Below are positions 16,761 through 25,800 of a DNA stretch of 64,000 bases, piece after piece. The stretch is from an uncultured Sphingomonas sp. (GTDB lineage: Bacteria > Pseudomonadota > Alphaproteobacteria > Sphingomonadales > Sphingomonadaceae): NCBI GenBank assembly GCA_913775315.1, contig CAJYIX010000009.1:38605-102604 (forward strand), written 5' to 3'. Every line of letters starts with the position of its first letter. The first letter of the stretch is position 1. The notes beneath the pieces were generated by a model. The model did not search any database and was not told where the DNA came from. It was given only the letters and a program-made list of their open reading frames with translations. The position numbers were made by a program, and so were the translations under genes.

Positions 16761-17039
16761 ATGGCCAACCTCAACGACATTCGCGAGCATATGGAAGTCA
16801 TCGGCGCCGACGGCGTGCATGTCGGCACCGTCGACCGCGTCGAGGGCGACCGGATCAAGCTTACCAAGAAGGACTCGGGCGCCGATGTCGAGGGCGCCGG
16901 CGAAGGGCATCATGCGGGCCACCATCACTTCATTTCGACCGGCCTCGTCGCCGAGGTCGAGGGCGATCAGGTCCGCCTTTCCGCCAATGCCGACGTCGCG
17001 GTGACGTTCGAGGAAGAAGAGGGCGGCGATCCGGTCTGA
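16761..17039 (+). CDS. DUF2171 domain protein
   Basis: 92 residues: MANLNDIREHMEVIGADGVH, then VGTVDRVEGDRIKLTKKDSG and a His-rich centre GEGHHAGHHHFISTGLVAEV. This matches DUF2171, a PRC-barrel-like domain often seen as a small stand-alone stress-related protein in alphaproteobacteria. The His cluster could bind metal, but this is inference. It has the SD AGGAGAC upstream and a hairpin downstream. Confidence 0.85.
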   Translation: MANLNDIREHMEVIGADGVHVGTVDRVEGDRIKLTKKDSGADVEGAGEGHHAGHHHFISTGLVAEVEGDQVRLSANADVAVTFEEEEGGDPV

Positions 17040-17059
17040 TTGGTCGTTAGGGTCTAGCG

Positions 17060-17092
17060 AGACGCCGGTCCGCGGGAAGCGGGTCGGCGTCT
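17060..17092 (+). terminator. Hairpin downstream of the DUF2171 gene
   Basis: AGACGCCG (17060-17067) pairs with CGGCGTCT (17085-17092), with an inner CCGC/GCGG stem. It starts 20 bases after the DUF2171 stop. There is no long T run, so termination may be weak. Confidence 0.5.
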
Positions 17093-17162
17093 TACGTTGA
17101 GCTCCCGGCCGCGCAGTCAGACGGAGCGGCGTGGCCGCCCCGCTGCCCGCCGCGGCGTCTCC

Positions 17163-17182
17163 CGGATTGCTCGCGCAATCCG
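17163..17182 (-). terminator. Hairpin downstream of nrdA
   Basis: CGGATTG and CAATCCG form a perfect 7-base stem around a 6-base loop, 12 bases after the nrdA stop on the minus strand. No T run follows. Could be a weak terminator or 3' stabiliser. Confidence 0.4.
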
Positions 17183-17193
17183 CTGCCGTCCGC

Positions 17194-19101
17194 TTACTGA
17201 CAGGCCAGGCACTCGTCATAGTCGGTGCTCTCGCCCAGATCGAACTTCGGCTTCTCGATCGTGTTGTCCGCCTCAACCCCGCCGGCGAACCCGGCGCGCT
17301 GCACCGACTTCGAGCGGAGATAGTAGAGCGACTTGATGCCCAGTTCCCACGCGCGGAAGTGGAGCATCAGCAGGTCCCACTTCTCGACGTCCGCCGGGAT
17401 GAACAGGTTCAGCGACTGCGCCTGGTCGATATAGGGCGCACGGTCGCCGGCAAGTTCGAGGACCCAGCGCTGGTCGATCTCGAAGCTCGTCTTGTAGCAG
17501 TCCTTTTCCTCCTGATTGAGGAAGTCGAGATGCTGCACCGACCCGCCGCGCTCGAGGATCGTGTTCCAGACCGCGTCCGAGTTCTTCGACTTGGCGATCA
17601 GCAGCTTTTCCAGATACGGATTCTTGACCGCGAAGCTGCCCGACAGCGTCTTGTGCGTGTAGATATTCGCCGGGATCGGCTCGATGCAGGCCGACGTGCC
17701 GCCGCAGATGATGCTGATCGACGCGGTCGGCGCGATCGCCATCTTGCACGAAAAGCGCTCCATCACGCCCATGTCGGCCGCATCCGGGCAGGGCCCGCGC
17801 TCGACCGCGAGCTGCATCGAGGCTTCGTTCACCTGCGCGGCGATGTGCTTGAAGATGCGAAGATTCCACGACTTGGCCATCGCCCCCTCGAACGGCAGGC
17901 CGCGCGCCTGGAGGAAGCTGTGGAAGCCCATGACGCCGAGGCCGACCGACCGCTCGCGCTCCGCCGAATAGCGCGCACGCGCCATTTCGTCCGGCGCACG
18001 CTCGATATAGTCGGTGAGCACGTTGTCGAGGAAGCGCATCACGTCCTCGACGAAACGCTTGTCGTCCTTCCACTCGTCCCACGTCTCGAGGTTGAGCGAC
18101 GAGAGGCAGCAGACCGCGGTGCGATCGTTGCCAAGGTGATCGCGGCCCGTCGGCAGCGTGATCTCGCTGCAGAGATTCGAGGTCGAGACCTTGAGGCCCA
18201 GGTCGCGGTGATGCTTGGGCATCGTGTTGTTCACGTGATCGCTGAACACGATGTACGGCTCGCCCGTCGCCAGCCGCGTCTCGACCAGCTTCTGGAAAAG
18301 CGCGCGGGCATCGACGGTGCCGCGGGTCGAGCCGTCCTTCGGCGACTTGAGCGTCCATTCCTCGCCGTTGCGCACGGCCTCCATGAACGCGTCGGGGATG
18401 AGGACGCCGTGATGGAGATTGAGCGCCTTGCGGTTGAAGTCGCCCGAGGGCTTCCGAATTTCGAGGAACTCCTCGATCTCGGGATGGGAGATGTCGAGAT
18501 AGCAGGCCGCCGACCCACGGCGCAGCGAGCCCTGCGAAATCGCCAGCGTCAGCGAATCCATCACGCGGACGAACGGAATGATGCCGCTGGTCTTGCCGTT
18601 GAGGCCCACCGGCTCACCGATGCCGCGGACATTGCCCCAATAGGTGCCGATGCCGCCGCCGCGCGACGCCAGCCACACATTCTCGTTCCACGTCTCGACG
18701 ATCCCCTCGAGGCTGTCGGGCACGGAATTGAGGTAGCAGGAGATGGGCAGGCCGCGGCCGGTGCCGCCGTTCGACAGCACGGGCGTCGCCGGCATGAACC
18801 ACAGCTTCGAGATATAGTCGTAGAGCCGCTGGGCATGCGCGCCGTCGTCGGCATAGGCCGAGGCCACGCGCACGAACAGGTCCTGATAGCTTTCGCCGGG
18901 CAGGAGATAGCGATCCTTCAGCGTCTCCTTGCCGAACTCGGTCAGGAGCGCGTCGCGGCCGTGATCGACCTCGACCGCGTAAAGCTGCGCGTCAATCGTC
19001 TTCGAATCGCGCTTCGCCTTGGGCACTGCGGCGGCTTCGAGAAGGGGGGCTTCGGCAATGTCGGTGCTGTCGTTCACGCGCTGATCGTCCCTGAAATCCA
19101 T
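17194..19101 (-). CDS. nrdA: Class I ribonucleotide reductase, catalytic (alpha) subunit
   Basis: 635 residues from ATG 19101 (ATG 19119 would add six). It reduces ribonucleoside diphosphates. Key parts: ISCYLNSVPDS with the first redox Cys, TSNLCSEITLP with the radical Cys and Glu, CCLSSLNLE with the second redox Cys, SLYYLRSKS with the radical-relay Tyr pair, and a C-terminal CLACQ for thioredoxin/glutaredoxin exchange. The N-terminus goes almost directly into the ten-helix domain and lacks the ATP-cone found in E. coli NrdA. The open frame upstream of 19119 is not convincing. nrdB is 1.3 kb downstream on the same strand, separated by other genes. Confidence 0.95.
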   Translation of the reverse strand: MDFRDDQRVNDSTDIAEAPLLEAAAVPKAKRDSKTIDAQLYAVEVDHGRDALLTEFGKETLKDRYLLPGESYQDLFVRVASAYADDGAHAQRLYDYISKLWFMPATPVLSNGGTGRGLPISCYLNSVPDSLEGIVETWNENVWLASRGGGIGTYWGNVRGIGEPVGLNGKTSGIIPFVRVMDSLTLAISQGSLRRGSAACYLDISHPEIEEFLEIRKPSGDFNRKALNLHHGVLIPDAFMEAVRNGEEWTLKSPKDGSTRGTVDARALFQKLVETRLATGEPYIVFSDHVNNTMPKHHRDLGLKVSTSNLCSEITLPTGRDHLGNDRTAVCCLSSLNLETWDEWKDDKRFVEDVMRFLDNVLTDYIERAPDEMARARYSAERERSVGLGVMGFHSFLQARGLPFEGAMAKSWNLRIFKHIAAQVNEASMQLAVERGPCPDAADMGVMERFSCKMAIAPTASISIICGGTSACIEPIPANIYTHKTLSGSFAVKNPYLEKLLIAKSKNSDAVWNTILERGGSVQHLDFLNQEEKDCYKTSFEIDQRWVLELAGDRAPYIDQAQSLNLFIPADVEKWDLLMLHFRAWELGIKSLYYLRSKSVQRAGFAGGVEADNTIEKPKFDLGESTDYDECLACQ

Positions 19102-19549
19102 GACGGCCCCGTTCCTCATACGTTCGACTCGGGCGCCGTGGAGCGATGCTATCACCGCCGCCCGCGACCGAGAACAAAAAGTGACCACGCTGGGTGCTCG
19201 CAGCGGCGGCAAGGCCATCGCCGCGATATGGTGTCGCGGCGTCCTGATACCACCTCTTGTGCCAGCCCCCTGACGTGACCGCAACAGATTGTGGCCAATC
19301 GCGTCCGCATACAAGTCGGTAAATGACGTTTTGGGGACTCGGTTCGTCGCTTCCGTGAATCGGTTCGTCGACGCCCGCGAACCGTTCATCGGCCGCGACG
19401 CGTGGATGTTCCTCACCTTTGCGATTGGCAAGAGGATCGAAAGGGTGAGCGAAAAGAAACCCGTGGAAGAATCGTTGCGGGGCCAATCGGCTTGCCGATG
19501 CGGTCCGGGCGCGCGATGCTGACCCCTTATCTTGTGGGGGAGCAGCGAC
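19102..19549. other. Long divergent intergenic region between nrdA and the M20-like gene
   Basis: About 450 bases without a supported gene. It must hold promoters for both flanking genes. I see a direct repeat CGGTTCGTCG near 19340 and 19361, and a small stem GATTG-TGGC-CAATC near 19290. I did not find a convincing NrdR box pair, riboswitch or tRNA. An open frame at 19289-19522 (+) has no SD, no family resemblance and is judged non-coding. Confidence 0.6.
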
Positions 19550-21058
19550 ATGGCGATCGATCGGCGGGCGATGTTGAAGGCGGGGGCCGCGGGCATCGCG
19601 GGCGCGGCGGCGGGGCCGGCACTGGCTGCCGATCCGGCCGCCAGACTGCGCCCCGCGGTCGAGGCGGGCCACGCCGCCGCGGTCGAGCGGCTGCGCCAAT
19701 GGATCGCCCTGCCCTCGATCGCGGCGGAGGATCGCGGCTATCCCGAGGGGCCGGAATACATGCGCCGGCTCGCCCTCGACGCGGGCTTCCAGTCGGCGGA
19801 GATCGTGCCGTCGTCGGGCAAGCCCGGCGTTTTCGCCACGCTCGATGCCGGCGCGAAGAAGACGCTCGGCATCTACTTCATGTACGACGTGAAGCAGTAC
19901 GATCCGAAGGAATGGTCGAGCCCGCCGCTGGAAGGGCGGATCGTCGACAAGCCGGGGCTGGGCAAGGCGATGGTCGGCCGCGGCGCGGTCAACCAGAAGG
20001 GGCCGGAGACGACCTTCCTCGCGGCGCTGCACGCGTTCAAGGCGGCTGGGGTGAGGCTGCCCGTCAACCTCGTCCTCGTCGCCGAGGGGGAAGAGGAGAT
20101 CGCCTCGCCGCATTTCCACGAGATCGTCCAGACCTCGCGCGTCGCCGCGGCGCTCAGGAAGTCCGTCGGCGTCATCATCCCGACCGGGTGGCAGAACCCG
20201 GCGACCGGCGCGGTCACGCTCGCGCTCGGCGCCAAGGGGGCGATGGAGTTCGAACTCGTCGTCTCGGGCGAGAAATGGGGCCGCGGGCCCAAGGGTGACA
20301 TCCATTCGAGCGAGAAGGCGCGCGTCGACAGCCCGCCATGGCGTCTGGTCGCGGCCCTCTCGACGCTCGTCAGCCCCGACGGCAACACGGTGATGATCGA
20401 CGGCATCCAGGACAAGGTGGTGCCACTCACCCCGCGCCAGCGCGAGCTGATCGCCATGACCGCGCGCGCGACCGACGAGGCGTCGACGAAACGCCAACTC
20501 GGCGTCACCCGCTGGATCGACGACATGGACTGGGAAGCCTCGCTCGTCCGGCTGGCGCAGGCGCCGACGGTGAACATCCAGGGGCTCGTCGCAGGCTATA
20601 CCGGCCCCGGCGGCAAGACCGTCCTGCCCGGCCGCGCGACCGCGAAGATCGAGATGCGGCTGGTGCCGGACATGACGATCGCCGACACGCTGGCGAAGCT
20701 GCGCGCGCATCTCGACAAGCGGGGGTTCAACGACGTCGAGATCAACGTCTCGGGCGGCTATGGCCCCACCCAGACGGACGAGAAGAGCGCGCTGATCCGC
20801 GCCGAACTGGCGACGTGCGAGCGGCTAGGCGTTCCCGCGACGCTCGCGCCGCGGCTGGCGGGAAGCTGGCCGGGGGTGATCTTCACCGGGCCGCCGATCA
20901 ACCTGCCCGCCGGTCAGTTCGGCTTCGGCCACGGCAGCGGCGCGCACGCGCCCGACGAATATTTCCTGATCGAGAGCACCAACCCCAAGGTGATGGGGAT
21001 GAAGGACGCGACGATGGGGTTCGTCGACTTTCTCTATCAGGTCGCGGCCACGGCGTAG
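19550..21058 (+). CDS. M20/M28-like metallopeptidase homologue with altered metal ligands
   Basis: 502 residues. The start MAIDRRAMLKAGAAGIAGAA is a twin-arginine signal; SD GGGGGAG lies 8 bases before ATG 19550. The fold matches M20 dipeptidases: YFMYDVKQYDPKEW stands where GHYDVQP is usual (His replaced by Met at residue 111, Asp 113 kept), GRGAVNQKGP where GRGATDxKGP is usual (bridging Asp replaced by Asn 148), while AEGEEEIASP and HGSGAHAPDEY are kept. It may bind metal differently or be a non-peptidase. Gene is complete and codon use is normal, so it is not decaying. Divergent from nrdA. Confidence 0.85.
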   Translation: MAIDRRAMLKAGAAGIAGAAAGPALAADPAARLRPAVEAGHAAAVERLRQWIALPSIAAEDRGYPEGPEYMRRLALDAGFQSAEIVPSSGKPGVFATLDAGAKKTLGIYFMYDVKQYDPKEWSSPPLEGRIVDKPGLGKAMVGRGAVNQKGPETTFLAALHAFKAAGVRLPVNLVLVAEGEEEIASPHFHEIVQTSRVAAALRKSVGVIIPTGWQNPATGAVTLALGAKGAMEFELVVSGEKWGRGPKGDIHSSEKARVDSPPWRLVAALSTLVSPDGNTVMIDGIQDKVVPLTPRQRELIAMTARATDEASTKRQLGVTRWIDDMDWEASLVRLAQAPTVNIQGLVAGYTGPGGKTVLPGRATAKIEMRLVPDMTIADTLAKLRAHLDKRGFNDVEINVSGGYGPTQTDEKSALIRAELATCERLGVPATLAPRLAGSWPGVIFTGPPINLPAGQFGFGHGSGAHAPDEYFLIESTNPKVMGMKDATMGFVDFLYQVAATA

Positions 21059-21067
21059 TCTCGACCC

Positions 21068-21161
21068 GTCACCCCGGACTTGTTGCGGGGTCCACTTCAC
21101 CGCGTACTCACCGGCGGGTTGGCTCGCGGCACGGTGGACCCCGGAACCAGTCCGGGGTGAC
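21068..21161. repeat. Intergenic inverted repeat, family A (REP-like)
   Basis: Arms GTCACCCCGGACTTGTTGCG (from 21068) and ACCAGTCCGGGGTGAC (to 21161) are near-perfect inverted copies of about 28 bases with a ~38-base centre. It lies between two convergent genes and closely matches the copy at 16588. Confidence 0.8.
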
Positions 21162-21169
21162 GATTTAGG

Positions 21170-24145
21170 TTAGCGGGTCGCTGGCGCCTTTACCGGTGCC
21201 GCCAGCGCACCCGCCGCCCCCGCCGCAGGCTTCGCCCCCGCCAGCACCTTCGCCGACGGCACCACCGTCATCGTCCAGTCGCGATCGGGCCGCAGATACT
21301 TCGCCGCCAGCGCCTGCAACTCCGCCGGGGCCATCCGGCCGAGGTCCTGCGGCAGCGTCGCGATCGACGCGAGGCGCTTGGCATCGCCCGTGCCGCCCGC
21401 GGTCTGCTGCATCCAGAACGTGTTGCCGCTCGACATGCGTATCCAGCTTTGCGCCACCGGCACCTGTGCGCGGCGAAGCTCATCCTCGCCCACCGGCGTC
21501 GCCACGAGATCGGCGGCGATCGCGCGCGCAGCCTCGAAGAAGAAGCCGGTCTTGTCGGGCGGAACCTGCCCGATCGCGATCAGCCGCCCGCCGCCGGGCA
21601 TCCCCACCGGCCAGTCGTTGACGACGTTGGGCGTGTAGCTCACCCCCGCCTGGCTGCGCAGCCGATCGAACAGCCGGTCGCGGAACACGGCGGCCAGCAC
21701 CTCCAGCCTGCGGCTCTCGCTGATCGCGTCGCTGCCGCCGCCGGTCGGCCAGGCGATCACCGCCGCGGCCTGGTTGGGCTGCCCCTCGTGCGTGCGCTGG
21801 ACAGGCGTCGTGTCATGGCGGGGGAAGTCGGGCGTCGGGCCGGTGATCGGCGCCGCCGGCCTCGGCTTCATCGCGCCGAAGGAAGTGGCGACCGCCTGAA
21901 CCGCCGCATCGGTCTTCACGTCGCCATAGACCTGCACCTCGATCGGGCCGGACGCGAGGATCGGTTCCCAGAAGGCGCGGAACGCCTTGGCGTCCAGCTT
22001 CTCGACCGCCTCGCGCGGGGGGACGCCCCAGCGCGCGTCGCCATTGTGGAGCAGCTTCTCGAGGTCGCGACTCAGCACCGCGTCGGGCGACGCCTCCAGC
22101 CCCGCATAGCCCGCGAGCATCACCGCGCGGGCGCGGGCCACCGGATTGGGGTCCCAGCCGGGCGTGTTGAGCTTGGCGGCGATCAGCTTGAGCTGGTCGG
22201 CGAGGTCGGCGGGTGTCGTCAGCGCGCCGAACATGAAGGCATCGTCATCGATCGCGAAGTCGAGCGAAATCTGCCGCCCGCTGGTCAGGCGGTCGATCTC
22301 CTCCTGCCCGAACTTGCCGATGCCCGAGGGGATGAGCGCCAGGTCCCCCGCCCAGGCCGGCGTCACCCGGTCCGACGGCAGCCCGCGCAGCCCGGTGCCG
22401 AACCGCACGCGGACATATACCTTGTTCGTCTCGGACTCGTTGGGGAAGACCAGCAGCTTAACGCCATTGGCATAGTCGACCTGCTCGATCGACGGCTCGG
22501 TAACCACAACCTTGCGCTCAGCGACCTTGCCGGGCGTGCCGAGCTTCGGGAGCTTGTCGAACCCGATCGATCCGCCACGGGTACGGGCATAGGCGAGCTT
22601 CGACACATCCTCGTCAAGGACGGCGGCGAGCCGAGCCTGGACGTTGGTGTCGGGGGTGCGCGTGTTGACCATCGCTCGGCGGTCGCCTTCGAACACCTTC
22701 TTGCTTGCGGCGAGCACGCGTGCGGGGGTGAAGAACTTCTTGGCCACCGCGCCGCGGAAGATGCCCAGCGAACCCTCGGACGAGGCGGCGGTTTCGTGGA
22801 TGTCGACCGCCTGGACGATCTCGTCGGCCTGGATCGCGCCGGCCTCCACGCGGCTGGTGTCGACGGCGTTCTTCATCGCGGCGTCGATCTCCGCCACTTC
22901 GCGGTCGATCTCGCCCTGCGTCGGCGCATTGACCATCGCGTCGGCGATGACGCGGCGCACATCGCGCACCGCGGTCTCCCAATCCTCGCCCACCGGCACG
23001 ATCGTGACCGCGGTGAGGTTGGCGGAGCGGGCCACATCCTGAAGGTCGGCATTGGCGGTGATGAAGCTGCCGCCGCCGCGCGCACGCGATTCGAGGCGGC
23101 GGTTGAGGATGCGGATCGCGATCTGGTCGATCATCCGCTCCTGGTTGAACAGCACCGTGTCGGCAGTAATCGTCCAAGGGCGCAGGATCGCCATCGTCAC
23201 GACCGGCGGGATCGAGGGTTCGACCGACACCGCGCTCGCCGGCTTGTCCGCCTGCGGCTTGCCGAAATCGGGGGTCGGCGTGGGCGTGCCCTTGGGCGTC
23301 CAGCCACTGAAATGCTTGGCAACCAGTGCCTGAAGCTGCGCAGGATCGACGTCGCCGGCGATGACGATCGTCGTGCGGTCGGGGCGGTACCAGCGGTCGT
23401 GGAACGCCTGTAAGCTCGCCGCCGTCGCACCGTTGAGCGTCTCGACCGTGCCGATCGGCGAGCGATCGGCGAGCGGCTGGCCCGCGAAGAACAGGCTGCG
23501 CGTCGCGTCCGACAGCCGGCTGGAGGGATTGAGCCGCTCGCGCTGTTCGGCAAGCACCACCGGCCGCTCGGCCTGTAGCGCCGCGTCGCTCAGCGTCGGC
23601 GCGGCCATCATGCCGGCCAGCACCTTCATGCTCTCGTCCAGCCCGGCGGGCGTCGCGGAGGGGAGGTCGAGCTTATAGACCGTCTGCGTGAACGTCGTGC
23701 TGGCGTTGGTGTCGGAGCCGAAGGTGACGCCCAGCCGCTGCCACAACCGCTTCGATTCGCCGTCGGGCACGTACTGCGACCCGCGGAACGACAGGTGCTC
23801 GATCAAATGCGCGAAGCCCCGCTCGCTATCCCGCTCCATCAACGAGCCGGCGTCGATGCGCACGCGGATCGCCACCTGCCCCGGCGGCACGCCGTTGCGG
23901 CGCACGGCATAGCGGACGCCGTTGGGCAGCGTGCCAAACGTCCATGCCGGGTCGGGCGTGATGTCGCTGCCCTTGTAGAGCCAGGGCTGGTCAGCGGTCT
24001 GGACCGGCCCCGGCTGCATCAGCGGGATCGCGGTCTGGGCGGGCGCGGACTGCGGCGCGGGCGCGGCGGTCTGGGCGGCGAGGGGAAAGGCGGCGGCAAG
24101 CAGCAGCGCGCCGAGCGTCATACGCGAACGGATCGGGGGGATCAT
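21170..24145 (-). CDS. M16 family (insulinase/pitrilysin) zinc protease, exported
   Basis: 991 residues from ATG 24145. Signal peptide MIPPIRSRMTLGALLLAAAF with likely cleavage after LAAQ. The inverted zinc motif HLIEH (residues 113-117) follows NGVRYAVRRNG, and the downstream glutamate is likely in the ERPVVLAEQRER region. A second, inactive M16 half follows (from about residue 540: VDYANGVKLLVFPNESETNK), giving the duplicated clam-shell layout of two-domain M16 proteases. It likely degrades peptides in the periplasm. The upstream extension of the frame is not coding. Confidence 0.92.
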   Translation of the reverse strand: MIPPIRSRMTLGALLLAAAFPLAAQTAAPAPQSAPAQTAIPLMQPGPVQTADQPWLYKGSDITPDPAWTFGTLPNGVRYAVRRNGVPPGQVAIRVRIDAGSLMERDSERGFAHLIEHLSFRGSQYVPDGESKRLWQRLGVTFGSDTNASTTFTQTVYKLDLPSATPAGLDESMKVLAGMMAAPTLSDAALQAERPVVLAEQRERLNPSSRLSDATRSLFFAGQPLADRSPIGTVETLNGATAASLQAFHDRWYRPDRTTIVIAGDVDPAQLQALVAKHFSGWTPKGTPTPTPDFGKPQADKPASAVSVEPSIPPVVTMAILRPWTITADTVLFNQERMIDQIAIRILNRRLESRARGGGSFITANADLQDVARSANLTAVTIVPVGEDWETAVRDVRRVIADAMVNAPTQGEIDREVAEIDAAMKNAVDTSRVEAGAIQADEIVQAVDIHETAASSEGSLGIFRGAVAKKFFTPARVLAASKKVFEGDRRAMVNTRTPDTNVQARLAAVLDEDVSKLAYARTRGGSIGFDKLPKLGTPGKVAERKVVVTEPSIEQVDYANGVKLLVFPNESETNKVYVRVRFGTGLRGLPSDRVTPAWAGDLALIPSGIGKFGQEEIDRLTSGRQISLDFAIDDDAFMFGALTTPADLADQLKLIAAKLNTPGWDPNPVARARAVMLAGYAGLEASPDAVLSRDLEKLLHNGDARWGVPPREAVEKLDAKAFRAFWEPILASGPIEVQVYGDVKTDAAVQAVATSFGAMKPRPAAPITGPTPDFPRHDTTPVQRTHEGQPNQAAAVIAWPTGGGSDAISESRRLEVLAAVFRDRLFDRLRSQAGVSYTPNVVNDWPVGMPGGGRLIAIGQVPPDKTGFFFEAARAIAADLVATPVGEDELRRAQVPVAQSWIRMSSGNTFWMQQTAGGTGDAKRLASIATLPQDLGRMAPAELQALAAKYLRPDRDWTMTVVPSAKVLAGAKPAAGAAGALAAPVKAPATR

Positions 24146-24308
24146 GCGACCAAGGCTAGCGGGCTTTGCTGCGCCCCGCCAGCCCGCCCCTGATCTTCTC
24201 GGCCTGCCCCAATCGGAGCCGCGCCTGCCATCATTCGGACGCGATGCGCGCCTAGCGGGCAGCGGGTCGGCCGCCTCGCGCCGACAGAGTCGCGTCCACA
24301 GCCTATCG

Positions 24309-25145
24309 GTGCCCGTGCTTACCCAGACCCGCCCTGATCCCCAGAGCCGCAGCGTGACCCCGCCCGACCTCGGCCGGGTATCAGGCGCCCCCGTGCCGGG
24401 CGCGGCGCTCGCGCCCGAGCGGGGCCGGCCGCTCATCATCCGCTATGGCAAGCATCTGCGCGGGCTGTTCGACCGGCTTATCGCGGGCTCGTCGCTCGTC
24501 CCCAACGACCCCGTGCTCGACATGCGTGATTTCGCCTGGACGTGTGAGCTGCGCCGCCACTGGCGAGCGATCCGGCAGGAGGCCATGTCGGTCGCGCTCG
24601 ACCGCGGCGCGGCACCCAGCCTGTCGGACGTGTCGCCCGATCACCGCGCGATCGCCGCGCCCGAGATGTGGCGATCGTTCTTCCTCCACGGCTATGGCTA
24701 TCCGATCCCGGAGAACCTCGCCCGCTGCCCCGCGACCGCGGCGGCGGTGGCGAACATCCCCGGCCTCGTCAGCGCGTTTTTCTCGATCCTTGCGCCCGGC
24801 ACGCACATCCCCGCACATCGCGGCGTGACCAAGGGGCTCATCACCTGCCATCTCGGCCTGATCGTGCCGCCGGACGGCGACATCCGCATGCGCGTTGCCG
24901 ACCGCGTCGTGCGCTGGGCCGAGGGCGAGACGCTCGTCTTCGACGACACCTGGGACCACGAGGTCTGGAACGACAGCGCGGGCACGCGGGTCGTCCTGCT
25001 CATCCAGTTCGAGCGCCCGCTCGCCCAGCCGGGCAAGTGGTTCGCCGACCTGTTCATGGGCTTCGTCCGCCGCTCCGCCTTCGTGCAGGAGGCGCGTGAC
25101 AACATCCACGCCTGGAACCGCGCCGTCTCGTCCCTCGATACTTGA
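24309..25145 (+). CDS. Aspartyl/asparaginyl beta-hydroxylase-like protein
   Basis: About 278 residues from GTG 24309; the start is uncertain (GTG 24315 or 24354 also possible, none with a good SD). The cupin-type core reads PGTHIPAHRGVTKGLITCHL, then WAEGETLVFDDTWDHEVWND, giving the two His (HRG, DHE) that bind Fe(II) in this 2-oxoglutarate oxygenase family; the Arg near VVLLIQFERP would bind the co-substrate. Relatives include LpxO, which hydroxylates lipid A acyl chains, and protein Asp/Asn hydroxylases. The substrate is not clear here. Divergent from the M16 gene. Confidence 0.85.
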   Translation: MPVLTQTRPDPQSRSVTPPDLGRVSGAPVPGAALAPERGRPLIIRYGKHLRGLFDRLIAGSSLVPNDPVLDMRDFAWTCELRRHWRAIRQEAMSVALDRGAAPSLSDVSPDHRAIAAPEMWRSFFLHGYGYPIPENLARCPATAAAVANIPGLVSAFFSILAPGTHIPAHRGVTKGLITCHLGLIVPPDGDIRMRVADRVVRWAEGETLVFDDTWDHEVWNDSAGTRVVLLIQFERPLAQPGKWFADLFMGFVRRSAFVQEARDNIHAWNRAVSSLDT

Positions 25146-25167
25146 TCGAAGGCAGGTGCGCGGCCAC

Positions 25168-25752
25168 ATGGCGGCGATGCTGATCGAAACCGAAGCCACG
25201 CCCAACCCCGCGACGATGAAGTTCCTGCCCGGCCGCGAGGTGATGGCCGGCGGCACCCGCGACTTCGCCAGCCCAGAGGAGGCGGAAGCCTCGCCACTGG
25301 CCGACGCCCTGTTCGGGTTGGGCGACGTGACCGGCGTGTTCTTCGGCCGCGATTTCGTGAGTGTCACCGCGGCGCCCGGCACCGACTGGGCGAGCCTCAA
25401 GCCCGACGTGCTCGGCATCCTGCTCGACCATTTCGCCGGCGACATGCCGCTGTTCCGCCCCGGCAGCGCCGCGGGCATCGCCGTCCCCCCAGCGGATCAG
25501 GTGTTCGCCGAGGACCCCGAGGATGCCGACATCGTCGCGCAGATCCGCGAGCTGATCGACACGCGCGTCCGCCCCGCGGTCGCCAACGACGGCGGCGACA
25601 TCGTCTATCGCGGGTTCGAGAAGGGGAAGGTCTATCTCCAGATGCAGGGCGCCTGCTCGGGCTGTCCCTCGTCCACTGCAACGCTGAAGCAGGGGATCGA
25701 GCAGCTCCTCCGCTACTACGTGCCCGAAGTGACCGAGGTGCGTGCGGTCTGA
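25168..25752 (+). CDS. NifU/Nfu family iron-sulfur carrier
   Basis: 194 residues from ATG 25168; ATG 25177, giving MLIETEATPNPATMKFLPGR, fits homologues equally well. The N-terminal Nfu-N domain carries this TPNPATMKF signature; the C-terminal NifU domain has the CxxC in QGACSGCPSSTATLKQGIE that holds a [4Fe-4S] cluster, after VRPAVANDGGDIVYRGF. It delivers clusters to apoproteins; MiaB, encoded 4 kb downstream, is a plausible client. Start of a plus-strand run of housekeeping genes. Confidence 0.93.
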   Translation: MAAMLIETEATPNPATMKFLPGREVMAGGTRDFASPEEAEASPLADALFGLGDVTGVFFGRDFVSVTAAPGTDWASLKPDVLGILLDHFAGDMPLFRPGSAAGIAVPPADQVFAEDPEDADIVAQIRELIDTRVRPAVANDGGDIVYRGFEKGKVYLQMQGACSGCPSSTATLKQGIEQLLRYYVPEVTEVRAV

Positions 25753-25800
25753 AGCCCGCGCGCGCTTTCCATCATCCAGCCAGAACAGGGGAACGCCCAT

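Noticed and set aside
19289-19522. 77-residue open frame upstream of the M20-like gene
   Set aside because: No SD, no recognisable family, lies in a promoter-bearing region and has random-looking composition.
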